A stretch of DNA of 48,696 bases from Lachnospiraceae bacterium (GCA_016280395.1 JAEEGQ010000077.1:1-48696); one strand, 5' to 3'; counted from the stretch's first letter, positions 16,497 to 25,975 are shown. A program made the numbers and translations. The notes: a model not told the origin generated them from the letters alone.

Positions 16497-16524
16497 TTGT
16501 CTGACCTCTTTTTTATAAATACTT

Positions 16525-16547
16525 TTTGCGGGCATTTGGCCCGCAAA
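16525..16547 (-). promoter_or_regulatory. Intercistronic hairpin upstream of the S41 protease gene
   Basis: Nine-bp stem TTTGCGGGC/GCCCGCAAA with five-base loop between the M23 and S41 genes. No T run follows on the minus strand, so it is a processing or stability stem rather than a terminator. Confidence 0.55.
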
Positions 16548-16583
16548 CAGTTTTGTGCGTGCGCATCAGGTACATGCGGCACA

Positions 16584-18008
16584 CTAATTTGTATATTTGA
16601 TATACTTCATCGGATCCACATACTGGCCGTTAATAAGGACCGCAAAATGAAGATGCGGGCCGGTGGATACGCCTGTGCTCCCCACAAGAGCTATCGGCTG
16701 TCCCTGGAGCACATATTCGCCGGGCTTTACAAGGAGCTTTGATGCATGGCAGTAGCGGGTGCTGACACCGTTTCCGTGGTCGATCCCGACATAGTTCCCT
16801 GCGGAGGAATTGTAGGTCGCGATCGTTACCGTTCCCGCAAGTACCGCAACTATCGTTGCCCCGTACTCGCCGCCTATATCGACTCCGTTGTGGAAGGATG
16901 TTGCGCCGGGACACGGTGGCTTTCTCGGCCCAAATCCCGAAAAGGTCCTTCCGTCTCCGGGAAGCGGCCATATCATCTTAAGAAGCGAGGTTTCGGCTGT
17001 CATTGTGATGCCTTCGGCAGCTTTAAGCCTCTGGTTCTTGAGCGCCTGCTCGGCCGCAGCCCTTGCAGCAGCCTCCCTTGCCCTTCTCTCAGCCTCTTCT
17101 TTTGCTCTTCTCGCAGCTTCCTCGCGGCGTTTGCGTTCCAGCTCCTCCGCGATCCTGCGGGCTTCCTCTTCTGCGGCTTTCCTTAAGTCTTCCTGTTTCT
17201 TTGCGTTCTCGGAAAGCTCGTTGTAAAGGTCCTGGATGGACTTGTCCGTATTGTCTATCTCGCTTATGTAGGTAAAGAGAAGCTCGTCCTCCATCTGGTA
17301 TCGCGCCATGTATGCCTCAAGCTGCTCGCCCTTTTTTGCGGCAAGCTCTTCGCAGGAAGCCTTCTCGGCTTCCGCTTCTGCCTTCAGCTCCTCAAGGTTC
17401 TTTATGGACTCCTCAAGATAGGCCTTCGTGGCAACAACCAGTGCGGTTGCGGCTTTGTAGCGGTCGTAAAGCGTATTGTCATACTCCGCGATACTCACGC
17501 GGTACTCGACCCTGTTCAGGAAATCCGCGATGTTGTGGGACCCCGCAAGCGTTTCAAGAATAGTTTCGCTGCCGTTCTCATAGGTGTAGCGGATACGCTT
17601 TTTCATGGTCGCGTACTGTTCCTGCTGGCGCTCTATCGCGTCCGCAAGCTCAATCTTTGTCTTCGCAAGTTCGTCTTCCTTCTCGGAGATCTTGTATTCA
17701 AGGTCGTTAAGCCTTGCATTTACCTCTTCAAGCTTCATATCGACTTCGCGGATATACTCCTCGACCTTGCTTATATCGCCGGAAAGTGACTCTAGGTAGG
17801 CTTTCGATTCCGCCTGCTTCTTCTCGAACTCTTCCTTGCGTTTCCTGGAGTTTTCTATCATCTCCTCGAGTTCTTCCTGCTTCTTCTTTGCCGCCTCGAT
17901 CTGGGCGTCATAGGACGATGCCCTTGCGCCCGGGTTTGTGTACAGCATCCCGGTAAGCAAAGCAGCGGAAACCATAACGGCTATTATCCTTTTTAACCCT
18001 TTTCTCAT
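16584..18008 (-). CDS. EnvC-like murein hydrolase, coiled coil plus M23 peptidase
   Basis: 474 residues. Signal peptide (MRKGLKRIIAVMVSAALLTG.., cleavage near ARA-SSYD). Residues about 32-250 and 260-320 are long charged coiled coils (Glu/Lys/Gln-rich, ending in an AARRAKEEAERRA stretch). The C-terminal M23 LytM domain keeps the zinc ligands: FHNGVDIG (H, D), and HLHF in STGPHLHFAVL, with the HGNGVSTRYCHA strand between. This is the architecture of EnvC/PcsB-type proteins that FtsEX activates. It lies directly after ftsX (24 bases), supporting that partnership. Because the zinc site is complete it is probably an enzyme itself. Confidence 0.93.
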   Translation of the reverse strand: MRKGLKRIIAVMVSAALLTGMLYTNPGARASSYDAQIEAAKKKQEELEEMIENSRKRKEEFEKKQAESKAYLESLSGDISKVEEYIREVDMKLEEVNARLNDLEYKISEKEDELAKTKIELADAIERQQEQYATMKKRIRYTYENGSETILETLAGSHNIADFLNRVEYRVSIAEYDNTLYDRYKAATALVVATKAYLEESIKNLEELKAEAEAEKASCEELAAKKGEQLEAYMARYQMEDELLFTYISEIDNTDKSIQDLYNELSENAKKQEDLRKAAEEEARRIAEELERKRREEAARRAKEEAERRAREAAARAAAEQALKNQRLKAAEGITMTAETSLLKMIWPLPGDGRTFSGFGPRKPPCPGATSFHNGVDIGGEYGATIVAVLAGTVTIATYNSSAGNYVGIDHGNGVSTRYCHASKLLVKPGEYVLQGQPIALVGSTGVSTGPHLHFAVLINGQYVDPMKYIKYTN

Positions 18009-18032
18009 GCATTCACCTCGTTTTTTTATCTG

Positions 18033-18944
18033 TCAGTCGATCCTTCTTAACTCCCTGTTCAGTGTAAGATAGCTTCCAAGGAAGCTTATTCCGATCCCGA
18101 TAAGCAGCGAGAGCGGGATCAGTGCCTTAAAAAGTGTTGACGCAGGCAGGAATGTGAGCATCTCGAAGCTGCTCGAGAACCTTTCTGTAATGACCTGCGT
18201 AAGTTTGTCATAGGAAAGCCTTAACAGCACTATGGGGATTATGGAACCGATCACGCCTATGAACAGTCCCTCCACGATATACGGCCCGCGCACGAAATAA
18301 TCCGTTGCGCCGATGAGCTTCATGATGGATATCTCCTCGCGGTGCGCGGAAACGCCCATGGATATCGTAATGCTGATAAGGAATGTGGCTATGGCGAGCA
18401 GGAGCAGGATAAGAGCGAAAGACACATAAGTCACGCCCCTGTTGATGCTCTGCAGCGTTTCCGTCAGCGATTCGGCGCTGTTGACCTGCCGGACGCCTTC
18501 TATGTTGCGGATAGCGGCTGTAACGCTGCTCTGGTAATCCACATTTGTCGTGTAAACCGTATAAGAAGCCGAGTTCTCAAGCGGGTTGTCGTTCCCGAAA
18601 GTTTCGGCAAGCTCGGGTGAAAGGTACTTTTCCTTGTACTCCGCCCAGGTTTCCTCCGCGGATTTATACTCGATCTTAAGCACCCTCACATCTGACTTTA
18701 TCTCGTCGCCTATCTCGACTATCCTGTCATAGGTCAGGTTATCGTTAAAGAAAACTGTGATCCCAACTGTTTTTTCGGCATTTTCCATCATGTTCTGAAG
18801 ATTTGTTATAACAAAATAAAATATTCCGAACATAAAAATGCACGCAGTCATTGTAGCTACTGCGGCCAGGGAATAGCCTTTGCTCTTGAAAAGTGTCTTT
18901 ATGCCCTGTTTGAGGTTGTATCCCAAAGTCGTTATCTTAAACAT
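18033..18944 (-). CDS. ftsX: Cell-division ABC transporter permease FtsX
   Basis: 303 residues from ATG 18944 ([25 protein letters not shown]). It overlaps the last eight bases of ftsE (ATGTTTAA), indicating translational coupling. Four membrane helices: one at about 20-42, then a large extracellular loop (about 45-165) including the FtsX_ECD region, and three near the C-terminus with [28 protein letters not shown], the classic FtsX cytoplasmic loop. With FtsE it forms a transmembrane machine that signals wall hydrolases outside, here the M23 protein next door. Confidence 0.95.
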   Translation of the reverse strand: MFKITTLGYNLKQGIKTLFKSKGYSLAAVATMTACIFMFGIFYFVITNLQNMMENAEKTVGITVFFNDNLTYDRIVEIGDEIKSDVRVLKIEYKSAEETWAEYKEKYLSPELAETFGNDNPLENSASYTVYTTNVDYQSSVTAAIRNIEGVRQVNSAESLTETLQSINRGVTYVSFALILLLLAIATFLISITISMGVSAHREEISIMKLIGATDYFVRGPYIVEGLFIGVIGSIIPIVLLRLSYDKLTQVITERFSSSFEMLTFLPASTLFKALIPLSLLIGIGISFLGSYLTLNRELRRID

Positions 18945-19668
18945 ACCGATACCCGCCTTTGCTCGCATCACTCACGATCTGGCCCCTGTCCATCTTGATG
19001 ACGCGTTTCTGCATGGAGTTGACCATTTCCCTGTTGTGCGTAACGACAACGACCGTGGTCCCTCTCCTGTTTACTTCCTCTAAGAGCTTCATTATCTCCC
19101 GTGTGTTAGACGGGTCTAAGTTACCTGTGGGCTCGTCTGCGAGTAGGAGTGTGGGATTGTTGATAAGAGCGCGCGCAACCGCAACACGCTGCTGTTCGCC
19201 GCCCGAAAGCTGGTCCGGGAAGGATTTCTGCTTATCGCTTAAGCCCACGATAGCAAGAGCCTTTGCGACACGGTTCGGGATCTCTTTTGCCGGCGCTTCT
19301 ATCACGCGCTGCGCAAAAGCCACGTTTTCGTAAACATTAAGGTCGGGGAGAAGCCGGAAATCCTGGAAAACAACGCCTATTCCCCTTCTGTATCTGGCGA
19401 TCTTGCCTCTGAACAAACGGCCGATATCACGCCCGTTTATGAATACTTTGCCTTTATTTGCCTTGATCTCGCGCGTGATAAGCTTTATCAGTGTGGATTT
19501 TCCTGAACCGCTGGCCCCGACTATGAACACAAACTCACCCTTGCGTATCTCAAAGCTGACATTTTTAAGCGCCGGCATATTTTTCTGATAGCTTTTGCTC
19601 ACGTTCTCGAACATAATGACCGGAGCGTCTATCTTCCTGCCTGCATCCTTTTCTACATCATATGCCAT
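18937..19668 (-). CDS. ftsE: Cell-division ATP-binding protein FtsE
   Basis: 243 residues. ABC ATPase: Walker [10 protein letters not shown] (51-59), Q-loop VFQDFRLLP, signature [15 protein letters not shown], Walker [14 protein letters not shown]-loop [11 protein letters not shown]. About 15 residues longer at the N-terminus than most FtsE; the start ATG 19668 has GGAG six bases upstream, so I keep it. Follows the regulator gene by 16 bases. Confidence 0.96.
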   Translation of the reverse strand: MAYDVEKDAGRKIDAPVIMFENVSKSYQKNMPALKNVSFEIRKGEFVFIVGASGSGKSTLIKLITREIKANKGKVFINGRDIGRLFRGKIARYRRGIGVVFQDFRLLPDLNVYENVAFAQRVIEAPAKEIPNRVAKALAIVGLSDKQKSFPDQLSGGEQQRVAVARALINNPTLLLADEPTGNLDPSNTREIMKLLEEVNRRGTTVVVVTHNREMVNSMQKRVIKMDRGQIVSDASKGGYRYV

Positions 19669-19684
19669 TGGATTCTCCGTATTT

Positions 19685-20803
19685 TTAATACTCGGACTTT
19701 TCCATAAACTTCATGTATTTCACTACCATGAGCGCGATCCTGAAGGTTATTGCGTCTTCGAAAACGCGCAGGTCGAGGTTGGTAGTCTTCTGGAGCTTGT
19801 CAAGCCTGTAAACAAGTGTATTTCTGTGGATATAAAGCTGTCTTGAGGTTTCGGAAACGTTAAGGTTGTTCTCGAAGAACTTGTTGATGGTGGTAAGCGT
19901 TTCCTCATCGAGATCGTCGGGCGACTTGCCGTCGAAGATCTCTTTTATGAACATCTTGCAGAGCGGCATCGGAAGCTGGTAGATAAGACGTCCGATACCG
20001 AGATTGTTGTAAGCAACGATATTGCGTTCGCTGTAGAATATCTTGCCTACATCGAGTGCCATGCGCGCTTCCTTGTAGGAACGCGAAACATCCTTGATCT
20101 CGTTTACTATGGTGCCGTATGCGATATGCACGGAAGAAAGAGCCTCCGTGTTGAGCATGTCAAGGATAACGCGGGCCGTCTTCATAAGATCGTCGTAGCC
20201 CTCGTTCTGTCTTAATTCTTTGACAAGGATAATGTTCTTTTCATCAACAGCGGTTATGAAATCCTTGGATTTGTCGGCATAAAGGCCGCGCACCGTTTCA
20301 AGCGCGCTTGTGTCCTTTTCGTTCTTGGTCTCGATGATGAAAACGCTGCGGCGTACATCCGTGCTGATATGCAGTTTCTTCGAGCGGTTATAGATATCCA
20401 CGAGCAAAAGGTTGTCGAGAAGGAGATTCTTGATAAAGTTATCTTTATCATAGCGCTCCTTGTAGGCAACGAGCAGGTTCTGGATCTGGAAAGCCGCCAT
20501 TTTGCCTATCATATAGACATCATCGCTGTCGCCTTTTGCAAGGATTATATATTCGAGCTGGTGGTCCTCAAAAACCTTGAAGAACTGGTATCCCGATACG
20601 ACCTGGCTGTCCGCGGGAGAATCAACGAAGCTCTTTACCGCAGCATGGTAATCCCATGCCGTCTTGTCGCCGTCGGCATCATATTCGGGAAGATCGACCG
20701 TACTGGCGATAACCTTCGCATCCGAGTCGAACACCACAAGATCCACGCGGGTGATGCTCCGTAAGCCTTCGATCGTGCTCTGTAAGATCTGGTTGGAAAT
20801 CAT
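19685..20803 (-). CDS. CdaR/PucR-family transcriptional regulator
   Basis: 372 residues, ATG 20803 after TAGGAGG. N-terminal sugar-acid-recognition-like region (ISNQILQSTIEGLRSITRVDLVVFD..), a middle GGDEF-like regulatory region (VHIAYGTIVNEIKDVSRSYKEARMALDVG), and the C-terminal PucR helix-turn-helix (FFENNLNVSETSRQLYIHRNTLVYRLDKLQ). First gene of a run with ftsE, ftsX, M23 and S41 genes, so it may control or sense for this wall module; the inducer is unknown. Confidence 0.88.
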   Translation of the reverse strand: MISNQILQSTIEGLRSITRVDLVVFDSDAKVIASTVDLPEYDADGDKTAWDYHAAVKSFVDSPADSQVVSGYQFFKVFEDHQLEYIILAKGDSDDVYMIGKMAAFQIQNLLVAYKERYDKDNFIKNLLLDNLLLVDIYNRSKKLHISTDVRRSVFIIETKNEKDTSALETVRGLYADKSKDFITAVDEKNIILVKELRQNEGYDDLMKTARVILDMLNTEALSSVHIAYGTIVNEIKDVSRSYKEARMALDVGKIFYSERNIVAYNNLGIGRLIYQLPMPLCKMFIKEIFDGKSPDDLDEETLTTINKFFENNLNVSETSRQLYIHRNTLVYRLDKLQKTTNLDLRVFEDAITFRIALMVVKYMKFMEKSEY

Positions 20804-20883
20804 TTTAGCCTCCTATACCGTCCTTTGCCGGACGGCCGCCTTATTTTTGTACACAATAAACCTGTTTATACCTTTTCTACTAT

Positions 20884-20912
20884 ATTCTAACACTTTCACT
20901 TTTTCGATACAA
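20884..20912 (-). promoter_or_regulatory. Promoter of the regulator-ftsEX cluster
   Basis: -35 TTGTAT (20907-20912), 17 bp, -10 TAGAAT (20884-20889). Confidence 0.72.
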
Positions 20913-21006
20913 GCAAAAACACAAAAGATTCACGAAGAAAAAAAGAAAATACGCATTAACCGAATAAAACAAAACATTAAAATTCAGAATGACCCGCCTT
21001 TTTTTC

Positions 21007-21035
21007 TTGACTTTTTGTATCCGATAATGTATCTT
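21007..21035 (+). promoter_or_regulatory. Candidate promoter of the 7TM/EAL gene
   Basis: -35 TTGACT (21007-21012), 17 bp, weak -10 TATCTT (21030-21035). Divergent from the cdaR-type gene promoter. Confidence 0.5.
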
Positions 21036-21077
21036 TTTTATAAATTTAACATATTTGCAGTTGCATCGGAGAATGAT

Positions 21078-23003
21078 ATGCTGACTATTTTTGGGGAATA
21101 TGTTTACGAGTATGACATCGCTTCACTGGTATATTTATTCATACTGATCTGGCTCTTCTACACATTTAAGAATCACCCTTTTGAAACCAACCTTTATTTC
21201 AAAAGGCTTCTTTGGTGTGCTGCCATAACTACGGCAGCCGACCTTCTGGCCTGCGCAGCCCTCGAGTATATGGAAGTCCTTCCCCTGCCGCTCGTGTATA
21301 TCGCGCAGATGCTCTATTACATCCCGAATATGTTCTGCATGGTGTTCTACTGTCTGATGTCTCTTTCAATGACAAGGCCCTACCAGAAATACACGGAGAT
21401 AAAACGCCGTATAATCCTTGTTGTCGCCGGTATCGACACACTTCTTGTACTGACCTCGCCTTTTACAAAGCTTTTGTACTATATCGAAAACAATGAGTGC
21501 GTGCACGGGCCGCTGATGATCCTACGCTACATCGTGGCATTTGCGCTCATTGTCTTTATACTTGTTGATGTATTGACTTACCAGCACCTGATGACGGCTG
21601 TACAGCGGAGGGTTTCCTACGGATACACCCTGGCCTGTGTTATAGGTCTTGTGATAATGTTTGTGCTTCCGAATGTGCTGGCGCTGAACTTTGCGATCTC
21701 TGTTGCTCTGCTGCTTGCCTACCTTGCTCTGCAGAACCCTTCGGATATCGTAGACCCGGTTACAAAGACGGGAAGTGCCGCGGAATTCCGGCAGTCCATG
21801 GAGACATACTTCAGGCAGCATAATTCCTTCTCCATGCTCTGTGTAGAATATGACAGTCTTGACTACTATGAGAAGGTACTTGGGAACACCGCATCCCAGG
21901 AGATTGCCAAAACACTTGCAGACCGTCTCGCGACCCTCGTCATGAGGGCATGGATCTACAGGGTGGCAAGAAAACGCTTTGTTCTGGTCCTTCCGCACAA
22001 ATACGACCAGACGCAGGCGATAATAAAGAAGATCCTCGCCTTCGGCGAATCCCCGCTGACGCAGAACGGCAGCAATATAAGGCTTACACCCGCCGTCTGC
22101 CTCCTTCACGCGCCCGAGAGCATTTCCTATGCCGAAGACGTTGATGATGCCATCGATCTTGCGTTTAAGGAATACAGGAAAAAGACCGGCGCCATCGATT
22201 ATTTCTCTCTCGAGGAAGCTGCTATCGTTCGGAAACGCAGGGAGCAGGCCATTTTGCGTGTGTTGAACCGGGCCATAAACAACAACGAATTCAAAGTGTT
22301 CTTCCAGCCCGTCTTTTCTCCACAGACCAACAGTTACACCTACGCAGAAGCTCTTGCCCGTTTGAGTGACCAGACGCTCGGCGATATTTCTCCCGCGGAA
22401 TTCATCCCCATTGCCGAGAAAAACGGCCTTGTCGTCAAAATAGGCGAGATAATCCTCGACCGGGTCTGCAGCTTCATACACGATCACCTGCATGAGGGAA
22501 GCACCTTGCAGGGGATCAGCATTAATCTTTCTCCGGTTCAATGTATGCAGGCAGATCTTGCCGACAGGGTACTCGCAGTCGCAGAAAGGCACGGTATCCC
22601 GCCGCATTTCATAGAATTCGAGCTCACGGCTGAGACGATGGCCCATGTAAACGACACCTTCACTCCTAACATGAAGAAACTGAACGAAGTCGGTATCCGT
22701 TTTTCAATAGACAATTATGCCGTGAACATGGCAGATGCCCCGCTCTTTACCGCAATGCCGCTTACATCCATAAAGATATCAAAAAATGTTACGGATACGG
22801 TTGTCGAAAGCGACCGCCTTGTTCCGGCGATGCGCAGCTCCATAGCTTCGCTTAAGGACCTTGGATACCGTGTTGTCGCAACAGGCATTGAAACCGCCGA
22901 GACCGCTGAACAGTTCAAGGTCTTCGGATGTGACTATCTGCAGGGTTTCTACTACTCGACTCCGCTTACCGCAGAAGATTTTTCAAAGCTTGTGAATGAG
23001 TAG
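21078..23003 (+). CDS. Membrane receptor with degenerate GGDEF and EAL domains
   Basis: 641 residues from ATG 21078 (MLTIFGEYVYEYDIASLVYL), chosen for CGGAGA six bases upstream; upstream in-frame codons cross the promoter. About seven membrane helices (1-225) form a 7TM sensor-like region. A GGDEF-like fold follows but no GGDEF motif exists (RVARKRFVLVLPH at its place). The EAL domain (about 390-641) keeps YAEALARL, NLSPVQC and GCDYLQGFYYSTPL. It has lost metal and catalytic residues: the usual DDFG is DNYA, ExTE is ELTA, IKID is IKIS, and AEGVE is ATGIE. It is therefore probably a c-di-GMP sensor or a purely structural signalling protein, not a phosphodiesterase. Confidence 0.88.
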   Translation: MLTIFGEYVYEYDIASLVYLFILIWLFYTFKNHPFETNLYFKRLLWCAAITTAADLLACAALEYMEVLPLPLVYIAQMLYYIPNMFCMVFYCLMSLSMTRPYQKYTEIKRRIILVVAGIDTLLVLTSPFTKLLYYIENNECVHGPLMILRYIVAFALIVFILVDVLTYQHLMTAVQRRVSYGYTLACVIGLVIMFVLPNVLALNFAISVALLLAYLALQNPSDIVDPVTKTGSAAEFRQSMETYFRQHNSFSMLCVEYDSLDYYEKVLGNTASQEIAKTLADRLATLVMRAWIYRVARKRFVLVLPHKYDQTQAIIKKILAFGESPLTQNGSNIRLTPAVCLLHAPESISYAEDVDDAIDLAFKEYRKKTGAIDYFSLEEAAIVRKRREQAILRVLNRAINNNEFKVFFQPVFSPQTNSYTYAEALARLSDQTLGDISPAEFIPIAEKNGLVVKIGEIILDRVCSFIHDHLHEGSTLQGISINLSPVQCMQADLADRVLAVAERHGIPPHFIEFELTAETMAHVNDTFTPNMKKLNEVGIRFSIDNYAVNMADAPLFTAMPLTSIKISKNVTDTVVESDRLVPAMRSSIASLKDLGYRVVATGIETAETAEQFKVFGCDYLQGFYYSTPLTAEDFSKLVNE

Positions 23004-23015
23004 GGCCGCGCACTT

Positions 23016-23056
23016 AAGCACCTGTCCGGCAGGCAAGCCTGCGGGCGGGTGCTTTT
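23016..23056 (+). terminator. Terminator of the 7TM/EAL gene
   Basis: Long stem from AAGCACC...GGCAGGC to GCCTGC...GGGTGCTT with a two-base loop and TTTT, 13 bases past the stop. Confidence 0.88.
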
Positions 23057-23066
23057 GCTTATCGCA

Positions 23067-23139
23067 CAAAAAAAACGTTCCCCCGTGATCTGCCCCCTTT
23101 CCGGTCATCCGGAAAAGCAGGACATATCTGAGGGAACGT
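23067..23139 (-). terminator. Large two-part terminator of the PPIase lipoprotein gene
   Basis: Outer stem ACGTTCCC/GGGAACGT (23075-23082 with 23132-23139) encloses an inner hairpin based on CTTTTCCGG/CCGGAAAG and CTGC/GCAG. Nine T follow on the minus strand. The total hairpin is about 65 bases. Confidence 0.8.
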
Positions 23140-23220
23140 CTTAATTATTTTGTTTTATCGTCCGCCCGGCTGTCTGTCCGTCTTCCGGTCTTGTACAGCG
23201 TTTGCGGGCTCATCCGTTCA

Positions 23221-24252
23221 TTATTTTGCAACTGCGGAATTAAATACGATATCCTGTGCTTTCTGGCTTAAGATGCTCGCTTTGATCTCATCCTTGCCGT
23301 AAGCTTCTTCAACGGCCGCTGCCGTAGCATACTGTCCGTTGGAACTCGTCATGAGCTCATTTACCTTTGCATTGTACTCTTCGTCCGAAACCGCAAGTTT
23401 CTCTACTTCAGCGATGGCATTAAAGGCCCTCTCCGCTTTTACGTTGAAATCCGCGATCTCAGGAAGCTGGGCATTAAAGTATTCTTCGGACACACCGTAG
23501 AAATAATACAGGAACTGGTCAAGTGTGATGCCGTAATTTGAAGCATATGCCGTGTAGAGCGACTTCAGATCCGCAGCATATTTGTCGGCATCTTCCTTAA
23601 CGGTGTCGTCGAAAGTGCAGCCGGCAATAAGCTTTTCGAGAACATCGCTCTTAAAGCGCGATTCAACGTTCTCCTCAGCTTCGCTCTCAAGCGAGGAACG
23701 GATGCCTGCCTGATACTCGGCAAGTGTCTTGTAACTTGAATTTTCGGCAATGAACGCATCCGTAAACTCGGGGTATCTGGAAATACCGTTTACCGTAACT
23801 ACAAAAACCGCATCCTTGCCGGCAAGGTCGGAAGCGCCGTAATCATCGGGGAACTTCGTGAATACCTTGATCGTCGTGCCTGTCTCTGCACCGATCAGAC
23901 CTTCTTCAAAACCGGGAATAAAGGTCCCGGAGCCGACAAGAAGGTCGGGAGCATTGCCTGAACCGTGTTCAAAAGCCACATCATTGATATATCCTGTAAA
24001 GTCGATATTGACAACATCCCACATCTTAACCTTGTCAAAGCCGTCAACCTTAACCACTTTATCTTTGAGGTTGTTGTAGATCTTGACCGAAACGTCATCA
24101 TCACTTACGGTAATGACTGTCTTCTCTACTTCGATGCCCTTGTACTGTCCGAGAGTCACAAGATCTGTTGCCTTCTTCTCCTTCTTGCCGCAGGCTGCAA
24201 GCGAAAGAACCAGCATTGCAGCGATCACTGCTGCGAAAAGTCTTTTCTTCAT
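23221..24252 (-). CDS. Trigger-factor-like FKBP peptidyl-prolyl isomerase lipoprotein
   Basis: 343 residues from ATG 24252 (MKKRLFAAVIAAMLVLSLAACGKK), GGAG seven bases upstream. Lipobox LAAC. The FKBP domain (about 70-160) shows VNIDFTGYINDVAFEHGSG, FIPGFEEGLIGAETGTTIKVFTKFPDDYG and KDAVFVVTVNGI. The C-terminal part is helical and matches the trigger factor C-terminal chaperone region in style (FTDAFIAENSSYKTLAEYQAGIRSSLESEAEENVESR). It probably folds secreted proteins at the outer face of the membrane. Confidence 0.9.
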   Translation of the reverse strand: MKKRLFAAVIAAMLVLSLAACGKKEKKATDLVTLGQYKGIEVEKTVITVSDDDVSVKIYNNLKDKVVKVDGFDKVKMWDVVNIDFTGYINDVAFEHGSGNAPDLLVGSGTFIPGFEEGLIGAETGTTIKVFTKFPDDYGASDLAGKDAVFVVTVNGISRYPEFTDAFIAENSSYKTLAEYQAGIRSSLESEAEENVESRFKSDVLEKLIAGCTFDDTVKEDADKYAADLKSLYTAYASNYGITLDQFLYYFYGVSEEYFNAQLPEIADFNVKAERAFNAIAEVEKLAVSDEEYNAKVNELMTSSNGQYATAAAVEEAYGKDEIKASILSQKAQDIVFNSAVAK

Positions 24253-24324
24253 CTTATTGCTCCATTTCTGTTGAATTCTTTGGCAGAGCGGCATCCTGCC
24301 TTCCCCGCCCAAACTTCTCTTTTG

Positions 24325-24355
24325 AAAAAACAAGGACGGTCTCGACCGTCCTTGT
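24325..24355 (-). terminator. Terminator of the GH105 gene
   Basis: Perfect 11-bp stem ACAAGGACGGT/ACCGTCCTTGT (24330-24340 with 24345-24355), CTCG loop, six T on the minus strand. Confidence 0.9.
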
Positions 24356-24507
24356 CAAAAAGCCTTTATTTTTATATCACAGACAAGCCCTGTTGTCAAT
24401 GATTTTCACAATTCTTTCACGAAGGGCAGGCAGAACGGCCACACGGCCTCAGATAACGCCACCGCCTGCAGAAAGACTGCTGTTTTTGCAGCTTCCCGTC
24501 TCATGTC

Positions 24508-25641
24508 TCATATCCGGAGCATCTCTGTATATGCGAGAAGGAACGGTCCGACACCCTTCGCGTCATTTTCCACCACAGGCTCCGACATATAATACTCAAA
24601 AGAACCGTCACGCCGGCGGTTGCTGTCGGGTCCGAGGCCTGCCACAAGGCATATCCCTCCAAGAGTCATATTACCGTCGTCATCTATATAACGCCTGCAG
24701 ATGCTCTCAAACACTTCCCGCCCGATATCCCGGCATTTTTCAGGCAAAAGTCCAAGCCTTGCGCCTTTGAGCAGCGAGTACGCCATTATGGCAGTCCCGC
24801 TGGTCTCTTCGTAGTTTGGCTCTGTTCCTCCCTTGTCAGGCACCTGATACCAGAAATTATTGCCGGATCTGTATTTAAGCATGGCCTCAGTAAGTTCACG
24901 AAACATGTCGCAGAGCATGGCATATTCTTTCTCAAAGCCTGTTTTGTCGCACTGCTCCACAGTGTCAAGGAGCGCCATCAAAAACCAGCCGATCGAGCGC
25001 GTCCAGAAATTCGCGGACAGGCCCGTCTGCGGATCGCACCAGAAGATGCTCCTTGAAGCATCATAGCCGTGGTAATACAGCCCTGTTTCGCTGTCCTTCA
25101 TTCTCCGCCTTGCGTTTTTGAACTGGCGGAAGATATCCGTGTAATTTTCTCTGTTGTTAAAAGCAGTTTCGTACTGCATGTAGAAGGGCATGACCATATA
25201 AAACCCGTCAAGCCACACCTGCTCCGGATAGATTCGTTTATGCCAGAAATTCCCCTCAAAAGTCCGGGGCTGCTCCTTTATCTGTCTGTAGATAAAGTCC
25301 AGCGCCTTGCGGTATTTCTCCTCGCCTGTTAAAGAAAGCAGCGTAAACAGCGTTTTTCCGGCATTTATATCATCTAGATTGTACTTTTCTCTTTTGTAGC
25401 CTGCCACGGTACCGTCGGGAGCCACCCGGCTTCCGATGAAGTCCTTTGCAAACGCGGTACAGCGTGTATTACCGCTGATCCTGCCATAATCAAGCAGCGC
25501 CTTTATCATGACACCGTCTATATAGTTCCAGCCCGGTTTGATCTCTCCCCTGCTGCTCTCCACATTCCATACAGGGCGCTCTGTTGTGCTTTCCTCAAGC
25601 AGTTTCTCTATGTAATTTTCAAGTGCTTTATTACTGTACAT
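24508..25641 (-). CDS. Unsaturated rhamnogalacturonyl/glucuronyl hydrolase, GH105
   Basis: 377 residues, ATG 25641 after AAAGGG. An (alpha/alpha)6-barrel enzyme of the YteR/GH88-GH105 group that removes unsaturated uronic acids left by pectin lyases. The catalytic Asp is in QVWLDGFYMVMPF; other family blocks are RSIGWFLMALLDTV, NYEETSGTAIMAYSLLKG and the C-terminal GTCLVAGLG-like GGICLVAGLG. No signal peptide: cytoplasmic, acting on imported disaccharides. Together with the GH51 enzyme it suggests use of pectin side chains. Confidence 0.93.
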   Translation of the reverse strand: MYSNKALENYIEKLLEESTTERPVWNVESSRGEIKPGWNYIDGVMIKALLDYGRISGNTRCTAFAKDFIGSRVAPDGTVAGYKREKYNLDDINAGKTLFTLLSLTGEEKYRKALDFIYRQIKEQPRTFEGNFWHKRIYPEQVWLDGFYMVMPFYMQYETAFNNRENYTDIFRQFKNARRRMKDSETGLYYHGYDASRSIFWCDPQTGLSANFWTRSIGWFLMALLDTVEQCDKTGFEKEYAMLCDMFRELTEAMLKYRSGNNFWYQVPDKGGTEPNYEETSGTAIMAYSLLKGARLGLLPEKCRDIGREVFESICRRYIDDDGNMTLGGICLVAGLGPDSNRRRDGSFEYYMSEPVVENDAKGVGPFLLAYTEMLRI

Positions 25642-25749
25642 GGAATCCCTTTCGTAAGCGCTTTCCTTCGCATCGGTGACAGACAGCTTTGTGTCCTGTT
25701 GTGTGCACTTAAGTCATAATAGGCCGTATGCTTATTTCGACTTACTAGC

Positions 25750-25778
25750 AGAATAACATATAATAAAGTGATTATCAA
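25750..25778 (-). promoter_or_regulatory. Promoter of the GH105 gene
   Basis: -35 TTGATA (25773-25778), 17 bp, -10 TATTCT (25750-25755). It gives a leader of about 100 bases. Confidence 0.65.
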
Positions 25779-25975
25779 GAGAAAAATGTAAGTGTTTACA
25801 ATCCGGTCATTTGCTATTTTTATGCCCTTGGGTGTACCCGGTGCGTGTATTTACTGTATTTACTGTATTGTATTTTCCTGTATTTTTCGTTCGCCTGCCG
25901 TTTACGTAAATACAAAGACTGCCGTTCAGGACTTCATAGTCCATTCGTTTGGTACCTATGATACCGGTTTATCGC
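25779..25975. other. Gene-free stretch between gpx and GH105 genes
   Basis: AT-rich; contains TTTACTGTA/TTTACTGTATTG direct repeats near 25850-25875 and a weak inverted repeat GGTA...TACC at about 25951-25966. No convincing reading frame with a ribosome site on either strand. Possibly a carbohydrate-regulator target for the GH105 gene. Confidence 0.4.

Noticed and set aside
21522-22646. 374-codon minus-strand frame
   Set aside because: Antisense to the 7TM/EAL gene, no ribosome site, no recognisable domain.
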